Counted from the stretch's first letter, positions 9,753 through 22,584 are shown. The stretch: DNA of 64,000 nt from Apiospora phragmitis (GCA_038363925.1 JAQQWL010000002.1:3038001-3102000); one strand, 5' to 3'. Numbers and translations: made by a program. Notes: generated by a model from the sequence alone, not told the origin.

Positions 9753-12575
9753 GGAGAGTTGTTACATACTGAGAAGGAGTTGTCGCGCGAGGCCTGAGGG
9801 AATCTTGTGCGTCATTTGGCATGGGGTTCTCCGGCGGCCAGTGGGTCCGTCGGAGCGATACGACCATTCGATGGTTGCCGCCGGAGGTCATCTGCTTTGG
9901 GTATAGATGGAGATGATCACTCGATAACGTACCAAGATACGATTGTATCTGGACAGCTAAAGGTTTCACATTCGTGATTACTTAATGAGTAGTTGTCGGA
10001 TTTAGATATATGCTGACGCTGAAGGTCATTAAGCTTTGAAGTTTGTCTTAGCGGTAGACTCTCTTCTTATTGGTGGTAGGATAGACCCTGTAGGTATCGT
10101 CATTTACACAGTGCTTTACTATTCACCAAGCGGCAAGATATATGATCTTCCTCAAGGATTGCATTTTAATAGATATCATGACGAAAATTTGACCGTTTCC
10201 TTTTCCTCACCAAGAAGGATGCTCGCATGCGCATACCGGGTCGAGTCAAGCGCCGGATAGGGGTCCTCTCGGAGGTGGACTATGCTGGCCAGACGGCAGA
10301 GCGAGATTACCCATACGCTACCAAGCATGAGATAGATCGTTTTGTCAATACCTATGTTTTTGACTCAAGTTAAACTCGTAATGCCGGTGCTGGATGCATT
10401 TAGGAGACTTCTATCGCCCTTGCGACAGTCAGTAAAGTATACCACGAGAAGCATCACTGAGAGGTCATCGCAGCCCCCAACATGCTGGATATATAATCTG
10501 GTATAGAAACGCAAGGCCACAAAGACCCAGAATTCGATATGTTTGAGGACTTGTTAGATACAGCTTCAACCTATGTAAATTTGGAGATATATTTGCTTAC
10601 AATAAGAGCGATTGTAACACCTAGAATTACCCACTGTCTATTCCAAAGGGGAGGGGTCTCAGCCGAGTTATCATAAGATGCAACAAGGTTAGGAAATGCT
10701 GCGTTGTCTGCCATGTCAAAGTTGTTACTTTACCAATATTTGATTTCATCATGATCAATTGGTTCAGTCTCCATCATTGCGTGCTGGGCTATTTCAAGTG
10801 ATCATGTGGCGTAGATTCCGAGATCCCAGGATTCCAAGATTCCTACAGCCCCTATTAACCACAGTATCTGATCCAAAGGACTAAGCGGTCCCATATCCGG
10901 CCATCTAGTTGCTCCGGTCTCTCCAGGTCCCTCGCTCATATTATCAAAACGACATTCTTCCGGGACAAGGGAGTAAGCTTTTGTTTCGGTCGGCAAGTGC
11001 CCTATCTAGGTGTTTGGAGCATTGACTGTTTGATGCTGTATTAAATCATCGAGCCCCTTGAAAGTGCTGGCTAAGACATAGTGCATAGCCATACTCGAAG
11101 AACCTGCATGGTGCTTTTTTTGCTGTGATGCTCACTAGTAGCAACGTGGTAAATAATACTATAGGGAATTTGCGGTTTGGTGGTTATTCTCTCTTTTCTA
11201 TACTCTTACCCAGTAATATCGGCATCCCAAGCATTGGGCAACTTACATATTTCGTGATAGAAGCATGTATAGCAAACTTCACCACATGGGATTGGATTTT
11301 TAATATCTCATTTTCCAACCTATTGTCCTTCCTTCTGACCCAGAGTGCATCCGGTCTATTGCTTGACTGCCAACATCCAGACGTATATTGAGTAACATGT
11401 CACACAAAAGACCGTTCCTGCGGTCATCCAGATGCAGAAACTCGCCAAACTGGGTGAGCGCACAAAGAAATGGTGACACCACACTTTCGGGCAAAGTGGT
11501 AGCTGTGCAACGTATCATATCTCTTCAGAGAACTGCAAGATCGGATGATCGATCCTGCGTACCATGTACCCTGGAATACAGAGCGTCGTGGACAACTTGT
11601 ACCAAGTATTCGAGCTAGCCAACACCGTCAAGATCTCCATGTTACCTTGATACCCCCATATAGACATAGTCTCACGAGCGGTAAACGTCCGTGGAACCAA
11701 TGAATGACAAGCTTCGCTTGCCATCGCCAGATATCTGGCTAGCTCTCACAGGACACGATGGTTTCGCGTGACGGGCTTACGGAATTGTACTTGTGTGACC
11801 GTAATTATCGCCTAGGGACGTCGGCAGCTTCTTTTCAACTCTGATGTGACAATCCTATCTTAGTTGGCGTCCAGGACTCTTCTACAGGACTGCCGAAATG
11901 ATAAGCTTCGTATAGTAAGACATAGGAAACAGAGGATTCGTACAAGACATCATAGAGGATTGAACTCAGCTTCTGATCCAGGACATGCTTGAGCCCGTTA
12001 CCAGAGACAAGTTGTCTATTGGCGATTTCAATACCATAAACAAGATTGGCAATATTCTTCCATTGACACTCATATATTATGGAACATATGCACCCAATCA
12101 CTCGTATAAGTATGATAACATGATCTGGGCCAAAGTTGTGTGACTCAGAATCGCAAAGTCTTTCCAGAAGGGGCTCTGAGCCGCTGCCCTGAGGAGGTAC
12201 AAAAGTGGTTTGCTTCTGTTAACCTATTGTCGATGTACCACGAGTTCTCGGGAGTTCATGTGTTTTCACTCGCGCAAGCTGTAGCCAGCCTTAGCGGCTC
12301 TTTGTGTATCATGGCGGCGCCTTCGAACATGTGTTGATTGCTCAGCAATAACCTCGTATACATGGAAATGAGTTACTTCTCTGTTTGCTCGGCAGTCTTC
12401 CTATCCCGATGCCGACCCTACGTGACAGACTACAGGTTTAGCAGAGACTCTTTCATATCAATTCGGGACTAGAGCGACCGACAGTAGAAAGTCGAAATTA
12501 ATTCTCTTTTTCTTTTGCCAGAAGGAACTGGGTATTAGTAAGTATGTGAGAACAGGACCAAGTATATGACCTCCC
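9753..12575. other. Gene-poor, AT-rich stretch
   Basis: There is no recognisable gene on either strand across 2.8 kb. Open frames are 60-90 codons, overlap randomly and show no family motif. Base composition is distinctly more AT-rich than the flanking genes. A decayed gene or mobile element is possible, but I cannot identify one. Confidence 0.4.
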
Positions 12576-14642
12576 TTGGCCCCTTGTGACTTCGGGGTAC
12601 TTCAATCGAGTGTTGCTCGGAACCTCCATGATCCTCCAGCAAGGATGGCAATGAACCAACCTACCAATGTCTCCTCTGTTGGCAGTGAGCATACAAGCTG
12701 CCAACTCACCGAGAAGAGTTATGTTGCTGGGACCGCCGTGCCCCCCTCGACCACGGACAACAGCGGCCTTCCAAACCCCTTGTGCCAACGAGCAGTCACA
12801 CTGGTAGCCCTTTCGATTGAGGAGAAGTTGCGACCAAGAGAGGAGGAGAAGCTACCTCTTTACAAGGACAGTAGAAGAAGATTGGTCTTCGTCGGTATCC
12901 TAATAGCTTGGTTCTTCGTAAGTACCCGTTTTCGTAGTTTACTCTGGACTTTCATGCTTACTTCTGGTCGCATTCTAGAAAGGATTTGACGACTCCGTGA
13001 TAAGTATGAAATCAACTCCCGACAAAGCGTGTGAGTGATACGCACCATCTGACTCAGGGGCTTCGATATAGCAACCATTGTCCCCGCTCTCAGTCGCCAA
13101 TTCGATGCGCTCGATCTCATCGCCTGGTTCAGTGCCGCCTACTTCTTCCCTCAGGCATGCCTGGCGATAGGATTTGGGCGTCTCGCGGCAGTAGCCAATA
13201 TACGTATGCTTGTGGTTATTGACGGCATGTTTCTCATCGGTAAGACTCCACTGGACCAGGCATTTTTGGCTTTCGAATAACTGATGAAGCTTCGTTATTC
13301 TTCTCCGCGATCTAGTCGGCTCCATACTGTGCATTATAGCCAACTCGGCTGCCGTATTCATCCTAGGCCGTGCCATCACCGGCCTCGGCATCGCGCTGGG
13401 TTTCCCACTTTGCGCTACGATCCTCATATCCATCACCTCACCGGACGAGAGACTGTTGTACATGGCTGGCTGCGTCGGCGTGGATGCCATGAGCCTTGCC
13501 TTCGGGTCGCTCCTAGGCGGATTCTTCGAGACCAATATCGACTACCGTTGGGTCTTTGCTCTGACCATTTTCGGCGCCGTCATGTCGATGGTCTTCATAT
13601 ACCCCTTTCAGCAACCAGCTCGCCCAAGCGACCACTTGTCCGCCTGGCAGCACTTCTGCCGCTTCGACTTTCTGGGATTCGGTCTTTTCCTCGTCTGCAG
13701 TGTCTGCGTCTTGCTTGCTTTGCAGATGGCTACGCAGAATGGACGATGGAACTCAACCCCCGTTATCGTGCTGTTCGCGGTGGCTACGGTGGCGTTGCCG
13801 ATATTCATACTCCAGCAGCGTACACATCCCCATCCTGACAATAGGCTCTTGCCTCGCGGGATATTCAGCAGAGATATGTCTCTCCTCCTAGGATTCGGGT
13901 TCTTCACGATGTTTGCCATGTATGGCGTGTATTATTATCTCTCAACTTACTTCCAGGTGCGTGACTCACATTCCTACTTCACCCATACTCGCCGGAATAC
14001 TAACCGAGATGCCATAAGTCTGTCCATGGGCTCTCTTCATTCGACACGGGCGTCTGTCTGTTGGCGTTCTTCATCACATCCGGGGTTGCAAGCCTCGCGA
14101 CGGGCGTCAGCACCGAGTTCGTGACTTATGCGAACACCATCATTCTGACAGGAGTCACGCTGGCCCTGGTTGGGAGTGCAGTGCTGACCACGCTGGACCA
14201 GAACACGTCACGCTTGAAGGCGTCTCTCCTGACGATGATCTCGGGGTTCGGGTTCGGGACAGCCCAGACGCTGGCCGTGGTCTTCTCCCAAAGCTGGGTG
14301 GCAGAACATCTCCAACCCCTGACTGTCTCCATCGCGCTGATGATGCAGCTGCTCGGCGGGACACTGGGACTCGTTCTCGGGGGCTCGTTGCTGAACATGC
14401 GCGTACGTGCTGGACTGCAGCATCTGCGAGGCTCACTGAGCGAGGCCCAGATGACGGACATTGCACAGGGGTCCCTACCACCGGAGGTCTTGGAGACTTT
14501 GCCTGCGCCAGTGACGGTGGAAGTATATACCATCATGGCTCAGGCTGTGCAGAATATCTTCTACACGGCCACAGGGGCGGTGGCAGTCGCTCTCTTTCTC
14601 GCAGTCTGCATGAGATGGCACAGGATCAAGACCAACGCTTAG
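12576..14642 (+). CDS. MFS drug/toxin-efflux-type transporter
   Basis: Five exons give a 599-residue major facilitator protein. Introns are 12918-12978, 13004-13071, 13240-13315 and 13957-14018; all phases fit and the total is a multiple of three. The small second exon reads 'KGFDDSVI' and joins 'TTIVPALSRQFDAL', the usual end of helix 1. About 14 hydrophobic segments follow, including 'SILCIIANSAAVFILGRAITG' and 'GVGVD'-like motif regions typical of the DHA2 class. The loop after helix 2 reads 'GFGRLAAVANIRMLVV', a degenerate form of the MFS motif A in which the usual acidic residue is missing. The start may be the ATG at 12576 or the in-frame ATG at 12645 (MAMNQPTN). Transport of small molecules at the plasma membrane is likely; the substrate is unknown. 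No biosynthetic genes are visible nearby. Confidence 0.88.
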
Positions 14643-17512
14643 AGGAGTTCAGAAAGTCGTGGGCAAGTGTTGGTTGTCTATCTTGACTGTCAATATCGAC
14701 TGTAAACAATAAGACTTCTGGTTATAATAGCAGCCTAGCCGTTTCTACTGGTACACACTTGACGTTCCGTCGCAAATTGGGAGTCGCTGATTCTGGAGAC
14801 CAAGTTCATATCTTATTAAGTGATCCATTAGTGTGTAATTATAGTAGGAGCATGAACATGTTACACGTATCTATATATAGGTACCTATGTATATTTCCTT
14901 TCTTAGCGAAATAGCTGGTAAGTACTCTAATTAATCTATTTCTAGGATATAAAGGAATTTATGTTTCATCTAATGTGTGTAAAATGCACTTTTCTACGAC
15001 TGGACTAAGACGGAAGATTGAGTTTTTTTCCTTAACAACTCTGGTCTAACTGAACTCCCGTTATTCTTTATTTTTGTCTAATTGAATCTACTCCGTCCTC
15101 AACTCTTACCCAACCGAGATCTCTTCCTCATCCATCTCTATTAGATATCCAGAGGCCATGGGTAATAGCGGCATGCTGCTAAAGGGCTCGCCTTAGCTTC
15201 ACCCGGAATTCACCGGACGAATTGACAACCTTTCGGAGGACCTTGTTTGCAACCAAGTTCAATCTTCGTGCGCGAGCACTGGGAGCAGCAAGAGATTGCA
15301 TTCAACCGCCGCGAATCACCGAACGAGGTGAAGCATTCTTGGCCGCCATGTGCCACAGTCTCAAGATATTGGAAGTTGGGGAAAGAGAGGATGGCAGCAG
15401 AACATGTTGAATATGGAGGTGAGGATTAGCATATACGAGGTGATGCGCAGATAGGACTCCAGATGAGGATGAACACTAGGGCTGCTTCTGGTCAGTGTCA
15501 TGTAGTAAGTTCGGTGGTATCACTGGAAAAGGCACAAGTGCTGCCAGAGGTGCTATCCAATAGGAGGATACATCCATAGTCATTTGAGGAGGCAGGCTAG
15601 GGTCCATAAGCCCAAATGACACAAGGATTTCCTAGTGGTGCAGTGGGATGTTTGGCAGAGTACTGGGCTCAAAGTAGGCTACTGGAGCTGCGTTGAGTGC
15701 TGGTAATAAACTGGCAACCGGTGATCCTTTCGGGCCTCTGTTCGAAACTCCCCTGTAACATTACTTTTCTTTTTCTTTTTTCCCCTTCTCTTTTATTCAG
15801 CAACGAATACGGTCGTTTTCTTTTTGTGCCTTTCCTTTTGGCGTCCAGACTCATAAACGTGAGCAAACGAATCCTAAAACATTGCCTCTCTCACTATGAA
15901 ATTAGGGAAATACACACGTGAACTCACCGTGTACAAAACGTGAGCCCATAGCCAGGAGCAAAATCAAGCTTGATACTTCTTAATAGGATAATGCTTTTCC
16001 AGCCTAGAATTCGTAAAAGAGTAGGCCTCTCCTTCTAAGGACCATCTTTGCGCTTGCAGCTGTTTTGTACATGTATGACGGGCAGTACGATCTCCATGGT
16101 GTCCGACCCGAGTTTTGTCGTGTTCCCTGTAAAAAGGCAGACATTGATAACGCTTTCATTCATGTCAAGACACTGGTGTCAAGTAATCTCGAAGCCAGAA
16201 GATTTTGCTACGTCGTTGTACAGGGGTCAATAGTAATTACATACCTAAGCGGTGTTAATGTAAAGCTGAGATCGTACTTTTCATTGCTCCATATAGATCT
16301 TCAACCTTTTACGGTAGCTGCTGCAGCTTTATCTGGATCACTCTGTGGTTGCTGTTTGTGTTATTATATACATAGGGCAGCCATGAGTTTGCAACTGAAT
16401 CCAGACCGAGATGGTCACTACACGCGCCCTGGGTTCAGTAGACTGTTGTGTCAAATGCTTGCTGGGCCAAGCATCTGGGCCATCAGATAAAGACCAACAG
16501 CCCGTGGCTATGCAGCTATCAGATTGTGCCTATAGGCCTGAAGTACTGCGTGTAAGTCAGTCCTTGCGCATGGCAACCAGTCATTTCTACTGGCTACTGT
16601 ATAGGGTCGAACTACTAACACACATTGATCCTATGCACTTAGTGGAAAAGACGTATATCGATGCGATAGTTCGTACCAAGTTACAAGAATTGAGACATGC
16701 CCGGATGGGTGTGATACGAGAAGCCCACCAGGACGTGGGTGTTGTGGGAAGCATATTGCTTCTAATCGTCCAAGTCTGGGATGAAGGGATGGGGTGCCAT
16801 TCAACACTCCGAGGAAGCCCGACGTTGCGGCAGGGCTGTATTTCGGAAGCAGGGGGTAGGGGGAAGGGGAAAGGGGAAGCACAGGATGACAACGTCAAGG
16901 ACCTTACACTATCGGCCGAACGGCGGCTAGCCTTCGATTGATACCGAGTGCCATAGCAATATGGCACATATATATAGATAGATCATATGTTTGCATCGAA
17001 CCTCTGAGACTATGATCCTCCTTCCCTTCAGAACAACCTGTTTCGGTGATCCTCACCACTACTAGGAATTTGTAACGCCACTGACATCGCAAGTTTGAGA
17101 ACACGCATAGTTTTGGGCTGGGCCAGAGAGACCAGCGAATAAAAAAATCGGAATGCTGTTTTGTAGTCTAAATTGGCACGTTACATGCATTGCAACTAAT
17201 AAGAAAAGGGGTCGTGAAGTTGAAAGAACGCTTAGGTAAGCAGCCCAACCTCTTGATAAGATAAGAGACCGTCTACCGCTCCAACGCCAAGCTTCGTCAT
17301 TGCGGGAGCCGCATCAATCAATCAGTACATCCCACCTTGTCTCTCGATCTTAACTTGCCACCTAAAACGCCCAGGCTGCCAACAGTAACGATTTGGGGTG
17401 TCCTTAAGCCACGACATCGCGGAACAAACCTGCGATGCAACTGCGACAACCAGGAGAACTTCACTGACGAGTTGCCACCATCCCAAAGGCCCGAAACCCA
17501 ACAACAGCGACC
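14643..17512. other. Gene-poor stretch between the MFS gene and vps60
   Basis: AT-rich sequence with no convincing gene. The longest open frame, 16411-16941 (+, 176 codons), has no recognisable domain, a low-complexity Gly/Lys tail and no intron support. I do not annotate it. Confidence 0.4.
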
Positions 17513-18155
17513 ATGAACCGCCTCTTCGGCAGCGGCGCCAAAGCGCCCAAGGTCTCGCTCCAGAACGTCATTGACAGCCACGACAACCGGGCCGGCAAGA
17601 TCGACGTGCGGATCGCCGAGATCAACAACGAGCTGGCCAAATACAACGAGAAGCTGTCGAAGCTGCGCGAGGGCCCAGGCAAGCAGGCGATCAAGCGGCG
17701 CGCGCTGGACCTGCTCAAGAAGCGGCGCGGGCTGGAGCAGGCGCGCGACCAGCAGACGAGCCAAAGCTGGAACCTCGAGCAGACGCAGATGATGCAGGAC
17801 AACATGAAGGGCGTCATGGCCACCGTCGACGCGCTCAAGACGACCAACAAGGAGCTCAAGAAGCAGTACGGCAAGGTCGACCTCGACAAGATCGAGCGCC
17901 TCCAGGACGAGATGGCCGACCTCATGGACGTCGGCAACGAGATTCAGGAGTCCCTCAGCCGCGGCTACGACGTCCCCGACGACGTCGACGAGGCCGAGCT
18001 CGACGCCGAGCTCGAGATGCTCGGCGCCGAGATGGAGGCCGAGGGCGGCCTGGGCGTCGACGCCGGCGGCGTCCCCGACTTCCTAGGACGAGGTCCCCGA
18101 GTTCATCGACGAGCCGCCCGAGGTCGCCGGCAAGGTCCAGGAGGCTGCGCGGTGA
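17513..18155 (+). CDS. vps60: ESCRT-III-related Snf7-family protein Vps60, with a C-terminal frame break
   Basis: This is the Vps60/CHMP5 member of the Snf7 family, which acts with Vta1 and Vps4 in multivesicular-body sorting and ESCRT-III disassembly. The N terminus MNRLFGSGAKAPKVSLQNVI and the block 'LREGPGKQAIKRRALDLLKKRRG' are diagnostic, followed by 'TTNKELKKQYGKVDLDKIERLQDEMADLMD', 'YDVPDDVDEAELDAELEMLGAEME' and 'GVPDFL'. At 18083-18087 the frame breaks. In another frame the sequence continues with the conserved tail 'DEVPEFIDEPPEVAGKVQEA' and stops at 18155, giving a normal length near 214 residues. If left uncorrected the frame runs on to 18562 through non-conserved sequence. Two missing bases (or one extra) repair it. 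Coding sequence is GC-rich and intronless. Confidence 0.93.
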
Positions 18156-18790
18156 CCTGGCCAGAAGAAGATGGCGGGAGGAGCAGCGATATGATGAAGC
18201 TCCTCGGCGGGTCAGGCCATTTGACCAGTTTGGCGATGGCGGTTCTTGAATTATGCTGCGTTTTGGCGTTTGGAGGATGGGAGGGAGGCCCTGATCGTTT
18301 TTGTTCCCATCAGAAGTCGCATCTGCTTCGGATAATAACAAAAGCGCTTTCATTCACGTGTGGTTTGCAATCATTTGGAGCGGGAACATGCTCAAAAGCA
18401 TGCAGAAGTACTTCAGGGGAAAGGGGGGCTGGCGATAAGTTCGCATACCAAAGCAATCCATTTATTACTGCTCTACTTCCATGTACGTCACCTAGAGAGG
18501 ACCGTGGTGATATCGCGGTGTTTGCAGTGAAAAGAGTAAAAGCCAAATCGAAGTGTCATTGAGTTCATTCCAGTCGTAGCGAGTCTAGCATACTAATTAT
18601 TTTATCAATACAAATTCATGCGCTTGTGAAAACCAAGGCTCGTTCCACCTCCATAATGCTTCTCACCTCCATAATACAGCTGCCCATGCACAGCAATGCC
18701 GGCGTAGTCCTAGCCAGGCACATCGCTGTATACTAATACAAATCTGTCATGGTGTAAACACATAGCCCACAACTATCCCACTGGACAAAG
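18156..18790. other. Intergenic between convergent vps60 and the F-box/WD40 gene
   Basis: This should hold both 3' UTRs. The forward frame that continues from vps60 to 18562 is an artefact of the frame break and has no conserved content. Confidence 0.5.
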
Positions 18791-21700
18791 TTACTCTACT
18801 GGACCAAAGAAGCGGCACGCCTCTTCAAGCTCAGGGTCTCCGTTGTAGAAGTCCCAGCCCACGATGGTTGACGTTTGGCTGCAGCAAATGATTCGGCGAG
18901 CATCGAATTGCAGCTTGAAGACCCGCGGATTCTGGTCTGCTGGGGTAATATGCGGGTGATGTTGTGCTGGTGCAGGTGCCGGTGCAGCCGCGGACAACGC
19001 AGCAGCTACGGTCATTACTGGCTGAGTGGACGAGGTTCCTGCGGTAGCCTGCTGTTGTGCCTGTGCCTGCGCCTGCTGCAAAGCCGTCGCATGTTGAGGT
19101 GTCCCGCTGGCCACAGTGGGCGGTCCGGCAGAAGTTGAGCTAGTGGTAGCCATGCTTGATGAGCTACTCGGTACTGTCGAACCTGGGGCAGCTACAGCAG
19201 ATCGACTGCCCGATGCTTGGTTTCTCGAACGACTGCGGCCTTGCAGCATGGCGCTCAGGCGTGAGGACGAACTTTGCTGCGTGGTGGGTGGCGGGACTGC
19301 GGTGGACGAGGAAGCTGCACTGGGAGGTGCTGCCGAGCTGGGCGGACCTGAACCGCCGAGGGTGTGTTGCGCTGTGGGTGTTATGGATCGCGCAGAGCTC
19401 GATGACGATGATTGTGCGGACTGTTGCGCAGTCATAGACATCGATTGATCAGCTGCGGATTCCCGTATACGATTTTGAGCAACTTGAGCCCGTACCAGCG
19501 CTGTTGCGACAACCTGCCTAAGCTGCGACCTGTTTGCAGGATTGGGTTCGCGATCTATAGCTGTCTGCATGTGACTGTGGTATGTCAAAATGGTTGGGAA
19601 GTTGAGAAGAGCACTCTGAAGCGCGACAGGGCCTTGAGGAACAGTCAGATCGATCATCCGAGTATAGGACGTGTTAGTCTGAGCGGTCAGAGTGGCGTGG
19701 ATAGGATGTTCGACGTGTATAGCGTTTGGTGTCTGTTGTATGGTCGGAGGTGCACTGGCAGGAGGTAGCGGTCTTGCTGGTGTAGCTCTCATAACCATAG
19801 GCTGAGGTCCGCCCGATGAAAGCGATGGCGCGCGGGTGGCTGCCGATTGTCGCAATGCAGCAGCGGCTGCATCCTCTTGACGGAGAGTATGGGCACTCCT
19901 CCAGACGCCTTCCTTATCTCTACGCCAGATGATGATGGTTTGGTCGTAGGACCCCGATACAATCCTTCCGTAGGGACCGCCGCCGCCACCAGGAGGCAAC
20001 TTCGCACCATAAGCGGTAATGTCTTCTGGCCTACGGCTGCCAGCATTCAGGGACTTGCCCCGAGCGTTGTGTGTATCGCCTAACCGGCCAGACTCGACCG
20101 CTCTGAAATACTCCTGGTCAATCTCCCGGGCAGTTTGACGGTCTTCTTCAGCGCTGTACGGGAGATCTGCGAAGCCCGCCTGGACAGTACGCACGAGATT
20201 GGTGTGGGCGCGAAGGCTCGCTACCTCTAAGCCCGTCTCCCGGTCGAAAACCTTGACTTCGTTATCACTGCTACCGCTTACGATGCGCCGGCCGTCGTAT
20301 TGGACACATGCGATGCCTTTATTATGGCCAAGGAACGTCCGACGACAGGTCTGCTGAGGCCAATCCCAAACCTTGATATGCCTATCACCGCTTGCCGACA
20401 CAATTTCGTTGCCGCATATTTGCACAGCATTCACAGCTGCACCATGCCCTTCTAAGCAACCGATTTGTGTGTAAGGTGGCTTGATAGGTAGCAGGCTCAA
20501 GGCAAAATCCTCATGGTCCGGATGGCGAATGTTTATCGGTACAGGGCTAACACCGTTAATGTGGCCGTAACCCACGTCGCCTGCACGTAGCGGGGTTCGG
20601 TTGAAGATCTTGATGGTCTTATCCTTGGAGCAGGTAACAAGAATCCGCTTATCGAACTTGACGTTCAATACAGACTCAGTATGCGCCTTCCTCAGCCACT
20701 GGATCGGTTGACCCGTAGAGAATTTCCAAAGAATAACGTTCGAATCACTGCTGCCCGACACGATCAAATCATCCTCAGGATCAGACTCAAACTGTAAGCA
20801 CAGCACTGAGCCAACGTGACCTCGGAGGGGTTGTCGCACGAGACGACGTGTTTGCATGTTCCATATGCGAATAGTCTGATCCCGGCTCCCGCTTACAAGA
20901 TATTCCGAGTTGAACTGCAGACTATATACGCACTCGCCGTGACCTTCTTCGGGGTGGTTTGGGTGAGGGAACTGGAAATTTGTGAACTTTCCTGTCTCCC
21001 AGTTGTACTCCAGCCGCCGCCTCATAGCATATAACCATTGCCAGTTGATTTTGTAGCGCATGTCTCTAGCATCGTACGTCCAAAGTGACGAGGTCGGTAG
21101 CGATGGCAAAGACAGCGAGGTCACTGGCGCTGGCGCCTGTTGCGTCCCATCATCGTTAGCTCTTGCCTTACCCTTGCCCTTGATATCAGCACGACTATCC
21201 GGGGTCGTTGTACCGGCCGACTCGGGCATAGGGCTGGGCGACTCCATCATTAAATGGCCTAGATGTTGCGCGACACTGGCTGTACTCTTCGAAGATGAAG
21301 TGCTGCCGTTGACAGCCGGGCCGCCAAACAAGCTTGTACCGGCCATCTCCGTGTCGTCGGCGTCCATCCTATCGTTGTCGATATCCATAGCATCGCTCTG
21401 GGCGATGTCCTGAGGTGTCGGGTCCGAAATGGCCCGTTTCTTATGCGCATGGCCATACTCAGAAGACCGCAGCCGCTGCGGGTGTATTATGCCGGTGTTC
21501 GACAGGCCTGCATTCATTCGCTCCTCGGCCGCGTCGATCTCTGCGGGCAGCGCGCGCCATCCTTCCAGTAGAAAAGCTTCTCCCATAATTTGCGATCCGC
21601 GGCCAGCTCGTACCAGCCTCGACAACTGCGCGCGACGTGAATGACGGAAACGGGGTCGAGGTAACCAAAGATCTTCAGGCAGATTTCCGTAGGGAGGTAT

Positions 21701-21963
21701 TCGACAAAGTCTATGTAGAGACGGGGGTTCAACTGCTTCAGGACGATGTCTGCGATGACCGTGGTCGGTAAGTCGCCGAGAATAGCCATGGCTAATTGGG
21801 TTTTGTGAGCTACGGAAAGCGACGACAGTCGAGGAGCCAGCCACGAACTAAGCTCGGTCGGTGATTGTAGGCCGCGTGGTAGAGCGAAGGCGTTGTTGTC
21901 GGCAGAAAGTGGGTGTTCGCTATAACCCTCGTCGGGCTCCGTGGCTGAAGGGAAGGGTTCCAT
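18791..21963 (-). CDS. F-box/WD40 SCF substrate receptor, FWD-1-like, with one frame break
   Basis: After one frame repair this encodes about 1057 residues. From the ATG at 21963 (MEPFPSATEPDEGYSEHP), an F-box lies at residues 86-132 ('VEYLPTEICLKIFGYLDPVS' to 'LWEKLF'), which binds Skp1. The frame breaks at about 21558-21561: 'LFYWKDG' is in one frame and 'WRALPAEIDAAEERMNAG' in the other. A linker and a WD40 propeller follow, with at least seven blades ('YLVSGSRDQTIRIWNMQTRR', 'LIVSGSSDSNVILWKFSTG', 'ILVTCSKDKTIKIFN', 'EIVSASGDRHIKVWDW', 'RIVSGSSDNEVKVFDRETG', 'RIVSGSYDQTIIIWRRD'). The Ser/Ala/Gln-rich tail ends in a last half-blade 'IICCSQTSTIVGWDF'. Domain order and length fit Neurospora FWD-1, the beta-TrCP-type receptor for FREQUENCY. 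Met30/SCON-2 and Cdc4 types look different. The FWD-1 identity is an inference. Confidence 0.9.
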
Positions 21964-22584
21964 ACCTACTGTTGTTGTTGTTGGGATATCGAAAGCGTAT
22001 GGGTGGAGCGGAGGGTAGGTAAGATCAAATGCGAGGGCACGTATCAGCCGCGCGCGCCGGCGAGTCCGCGGGCAGGCGGGTTTAGGTTTGAGGCTGGCAG
22101 ACGGTATTAGCCGTCGGTTCCAGTTGTTGGCTGGCTGCTGGCTTTCGGATGTCTTGTCTTGACAAAGGATGTATGTAGGTGGACTGTGGGGTTGGTGATG
22201 GCGCAATGACACTGGATGGGAAAGGGTAGAGACGGGAATGGTGCTAGGCCCGACAGGCGGCAGCGAATTTAGAGTAAACAGTCTAGAAGGTGGCAGATTG
22301 AATTGAACTCGGACGGAATAGTCCGACAGGACAACAATGGACGACAATTGCTTATTGTTTGTACAACCGGAGTAAATCGGTTGGTGCAACCCAAAACAAT
22401 CGGGATTTCCAGTGAGTATTATACGGCTGAGGTAGCCAGCCACTCTGATGTGTTTCCCGTCATGCAACTGTATAGGAGAGCTGGTGTTGAATGATAACGG
22501 TGCAGACGGAGGTGGAGGCGCGTGGAGGTTCACTGGCGGAGCAGGTACGTGTACCGCAGGCTTATTAGGTACCGATGCATGCAT
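21964..22584 (-). other. Long open leader in frame with the F-box/WD40 gene
   Basis: The same reading frame stays open for 207 further codons upstream of the chosen start, to an ATG at 22584. The translation is Pro/Ser/His-rich and resembles a pyrimidine-rich fungal 5' leader more than a folded domain; a GTT repeat sits at about 21968-21983. It could be 5' UTR or a true N-terminal extension. Confidence 0.45.

Noticed and set aside
9753..12575. Remnant of a transposon or biosynthetic gene in the AT-rich stretch
   Set aside because: No terminal repeats, target-site duplications or recognisable enzyme motifs could be found by eye.
16411..16941. 176-codon open frame upstream of vps60
   Set aside because: There is no recognisable domain, the tail is low-complexity, and a competing frame lies on the other strand.
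18083..18087. Programmed +1 frameshifting in vps60
   Set aside because: The CTAGGA context is not the known CUU-AGG-C type site, and similar breaks occur in several unrelated genes, which favours sequence error.
18875..21413. Several plus-strand open frames of 60-120 codons over the F-box/WD40 gene
   Set aside because: They are antisense shadows of a strongly conserved coding sequence and have no domain of their own.
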